A model generated the notes under the pieces. That model was given only the letters and a program-made list of their open reading frames with translations. It was not told the origin of the DNA and made no database searches. From NCBI RefSeq assembly GCF_032341175.1, contig NZ_CP135435.1, forward strand, positions 2,356,001-2,420,000: a DNA stretch of 64,000 nt, in the 5' to 3' direction. This DNA is from Bacillus sp. DTU_2020_1000418_1_SI_GHA_SEK_038. GTDB taxonomy: Bacteria; Bacillota; Bacilli; Bacillales; Cytobacillaceae. Positions 62,723 to 64,000 of the stretch are shown here, piece after piece (the first letter of the stretch is position 1; the number at the start of each line of letters is the position of its first letter). Position numbers and translations under genes: made by a program.

Positions 62723-63673
62723 TTATTCAAATAACGGGCTCACAGCTTTTTCATTGTGAATACGGTCGATTGCTTCTACTAGTAATGGCGCAACAGATAA
62801 TGGTGTAATTTTATCTAGTCGTTTTTTCTCTGACAGGTTAATTGTATTTGTTATGACTAATTCTTTAATCGGTGAAGACTCGATTCGCTCAATAGCTGGG
62901 CCCGAAAGAACAGCATGAGTGCAGCAGGCGTATACTGCTTTTGCCCCATTCTCGAATAAAGCATTTGCACCTGTCGTAATAGTTCCAGCTGTATCAATTA
63001 AATCATCAACAATTATTGCGTTTTTCCCTTCAATATTGCCGATAATGTGCATGATTTCAGTTTCATCATGCTCCGGACGACGGCGATCAATAAGAGCGAG
63101 TGGCACATTAAGCAAATTAGCCATCTTTCTTGCCCTAACAACGCCTCCATTGTGCGGGGCCACAATGACAAGATCCTCCAATGCTTTTTTCTTAAAGTAG
63201 TCTGCCAGAATTGGAATCCCGGTTAGATGATCCACTGGTATGTCAAAAAAGCCTTGTACTTGCGGAGAATGAAAGTCGATCGTCAGGACTCTAGCTGCTC
63301 CTGCCATTTCCAAAAGATTAGCAATGAGTCTGGCTGTAATCGGCTCCCGAGAACGGGCTTTTCGGTCTTGCCGCGCATAGCTATAGTAAGGCATCACAAC
63401 ATTGATCATTTTAGCGGAAGCTCTTTTTAAGGCATCAATCATAATAAGGAGTTCCATAATATGTTCATTCGTCGGCTCTGAAGCCGATTGAACTAAAAAT
63501 ACCTCACTTCCTCTCACACTTTCTTCAATTTGAATTTGAATCTCGCCATCACTAAATTGTCTACTTGAGCATTTCCCAAGCTCACAACCTAGAAGTTGTG
63601 CCATTTCTTCAGCAAGCTCTCGATTTGAGTTTAAGGTAAACATTTTGAAATTATCTTTTAATATGTATGACAC
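62723..63673 (-). CDS. prs: Ribose-phosphate pyrophosphokinase (PRPP synthetase), possibly a second copy
   Basis: PRPP synthetase of 316 aa: [22 protein letters not shown] (given in part), the PRPP-binding loop [15 protein letters not shown], and RRRPEHDE at the flexible catalytic loop position. The usual PDHGG motif reads PHNGGV. B. subtilis prs lies in the glmU/gcaD operon with core genes; here the gene is alone beside pncA and a nucleoside operon, suggesting a paralogue for nucleotide/NAD salvage. Start codon GTG 63673 after TTGGAGG. Confidence 0.87.
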   Translation of the reverse strand: MSYILKDNFKMFTLNSNRELAEEMAQLLGCELGKCSSRQFSDGEIQIQIEESVRGSEVFLVQSASEPTNEHIMELLIMIDALKRASAKMINVVMPYYSYARQDRKARSREPITARLIANLLEMAGAARVLTIDFHSPQVQGFFDIPVDHLTGIPILADYFKKKALEDLVIVAPHNGGVVRARKMANLLNVPLALIDRRRPEHDETEIMHIIGNIEGKNAIIVDDLIDTAGTITTGANALFENGAKAVYACCTHAVLSGPAIERIESSPIKELVITNTINLSEKKRLDKITPLSVAPLLVEAIDRIHNEKAVSPLFE

Positions 63674-64000
63674 CGTTTTTCCTCCAAGGTTTCATTTTTA
63701 TTAATTTACTTTATATTACATGAAATGGAATGAGCAAGAAAGCATTTACTGCTTTTATTTACTTATGAAACGAGCAATGAACCAACAATTCAACTCTGCT
63801 TTTTTCTCTTCATAGCAAACCTATTTTCACCAAAAAACATAGATCATTACAAGTACGCAATAATTTTTTGCGCCAAATACTCTTTTTCGGAGCAAAAAAA
63901 CCTTGCATACAGATCTATAATAATCCATTGTACATCATATTTCCCTGAGTTAATAGGCTTGGCATACTTCTTGCAATATTGTATGGTAAAGATTGTGAGT
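63674..64000. other. Terminal gap upstream of prs
   Basis: AT-rich; a hairpin TTTTTTGC / GCAAAAAA at about 63867-63900 is terminator-like in both directions. No gene recognised up to the window end. Confidence 0.4.

Overview
The window is AT-rich DNA from a Gram-positive member of the Bacillales, most likely a soil-type Bacillaceae close to Bacillus, Neobacillus or Cytobacillus. This rests on strong AGGAGG-type ribosome binding sites with many GTG and TTG starts, on two T-box leaders, a yybP-ykoY manganese riboswitch and MhqR-, Fnr/Rex- and PurR-like operator sites, and on B. subtilis-like gene sets (yngE/G/HB/H/I/J, qoxABCD, yoxD, ycgL, pncA). No rRNA, tRNA, prophage, complete insertion sequence or CRISPR array was seen.

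Layout. 1-5.2 kb: uppP, a flavin monooxygenase, a DUF1836 protein, a TrhA/hemolysin III protein, a small membrane protein and a Rieske oxygenase. 5.2-16.3 kb: a purine permease divergent from the Rieske gene, two SulP anion transporters flanking a nucleoside deaminase, an ArsR regulator behind the second transporter, an MFS pump and a PucG-like aminotransferase. 14.6-17.2 kb: a tyrosine-type T-box in front of an NhaC-family transporter translationally coupled to a PqqB-like protein. 17.3-17.8 kb: a thioredoxin-fold lipoprotein whose catalytic cysteine codon is TGA, with a possible bacterial SECIS hairpin just after it; this is the strongest novelty candidate. 18-28 kb: an MhqR-type extradiol dioxygenase, fabI, a coiled-coil gene made of 21-bp repeats with a frameshifted tail, a methyltransferase, a secreted cyclophilin, selO and a second flavin monooxygenase. 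27.7-31.2 kb: an uncharacterised three-gene membrane-associated cassette.

31.5-41 kb holds a proline iminopeptidase-like hydrolase and a leucine/isovalerate catabolic operon (acyl-CoA dehydrogenase, acyl-CoA synthetase, biotin carboxylase, BCCP, HMG-CoA lyase, carboxyltransferase) behind a TetR regulator with two matching operators. The expected methylglutaconyl-CoA hydratase (yngF) is absent, and a 52-bp tandem repeat array lies between the HMG-CoA lyase and carboxyltransferase genes. A related array with the same period lies at 52.5-53.0 kb. 41-50 kb: an MFS pump, yoxD, a PfkB kinase, a DoxX-like protein and the qoxABCD quinol oxidase operon; the last two each have a TGTGA-N6-TCACA box upstream. 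50-56.7 kb: a MocR-type regulator divergent from a GNAT acetyltransferase, ycgL, and an isoleucine-type T-box in front of brnQ. 56.7-64 kb: an operon for nucleoside uptake, hydrolysis and ribose phosphorylation under a LacI regulator, a manganese riboswitch followed only by gene remnants, pncA and a ribose-phosphate pyrophosphokinase.

Much of the window concerns purine, nucleoside and NAD salvage, branched-chain amino acid transport and breakdown, and redox or quinone stress. Many coding starts were moved downstream of the longest open frame because the ribosome binding site lies inside that frame.
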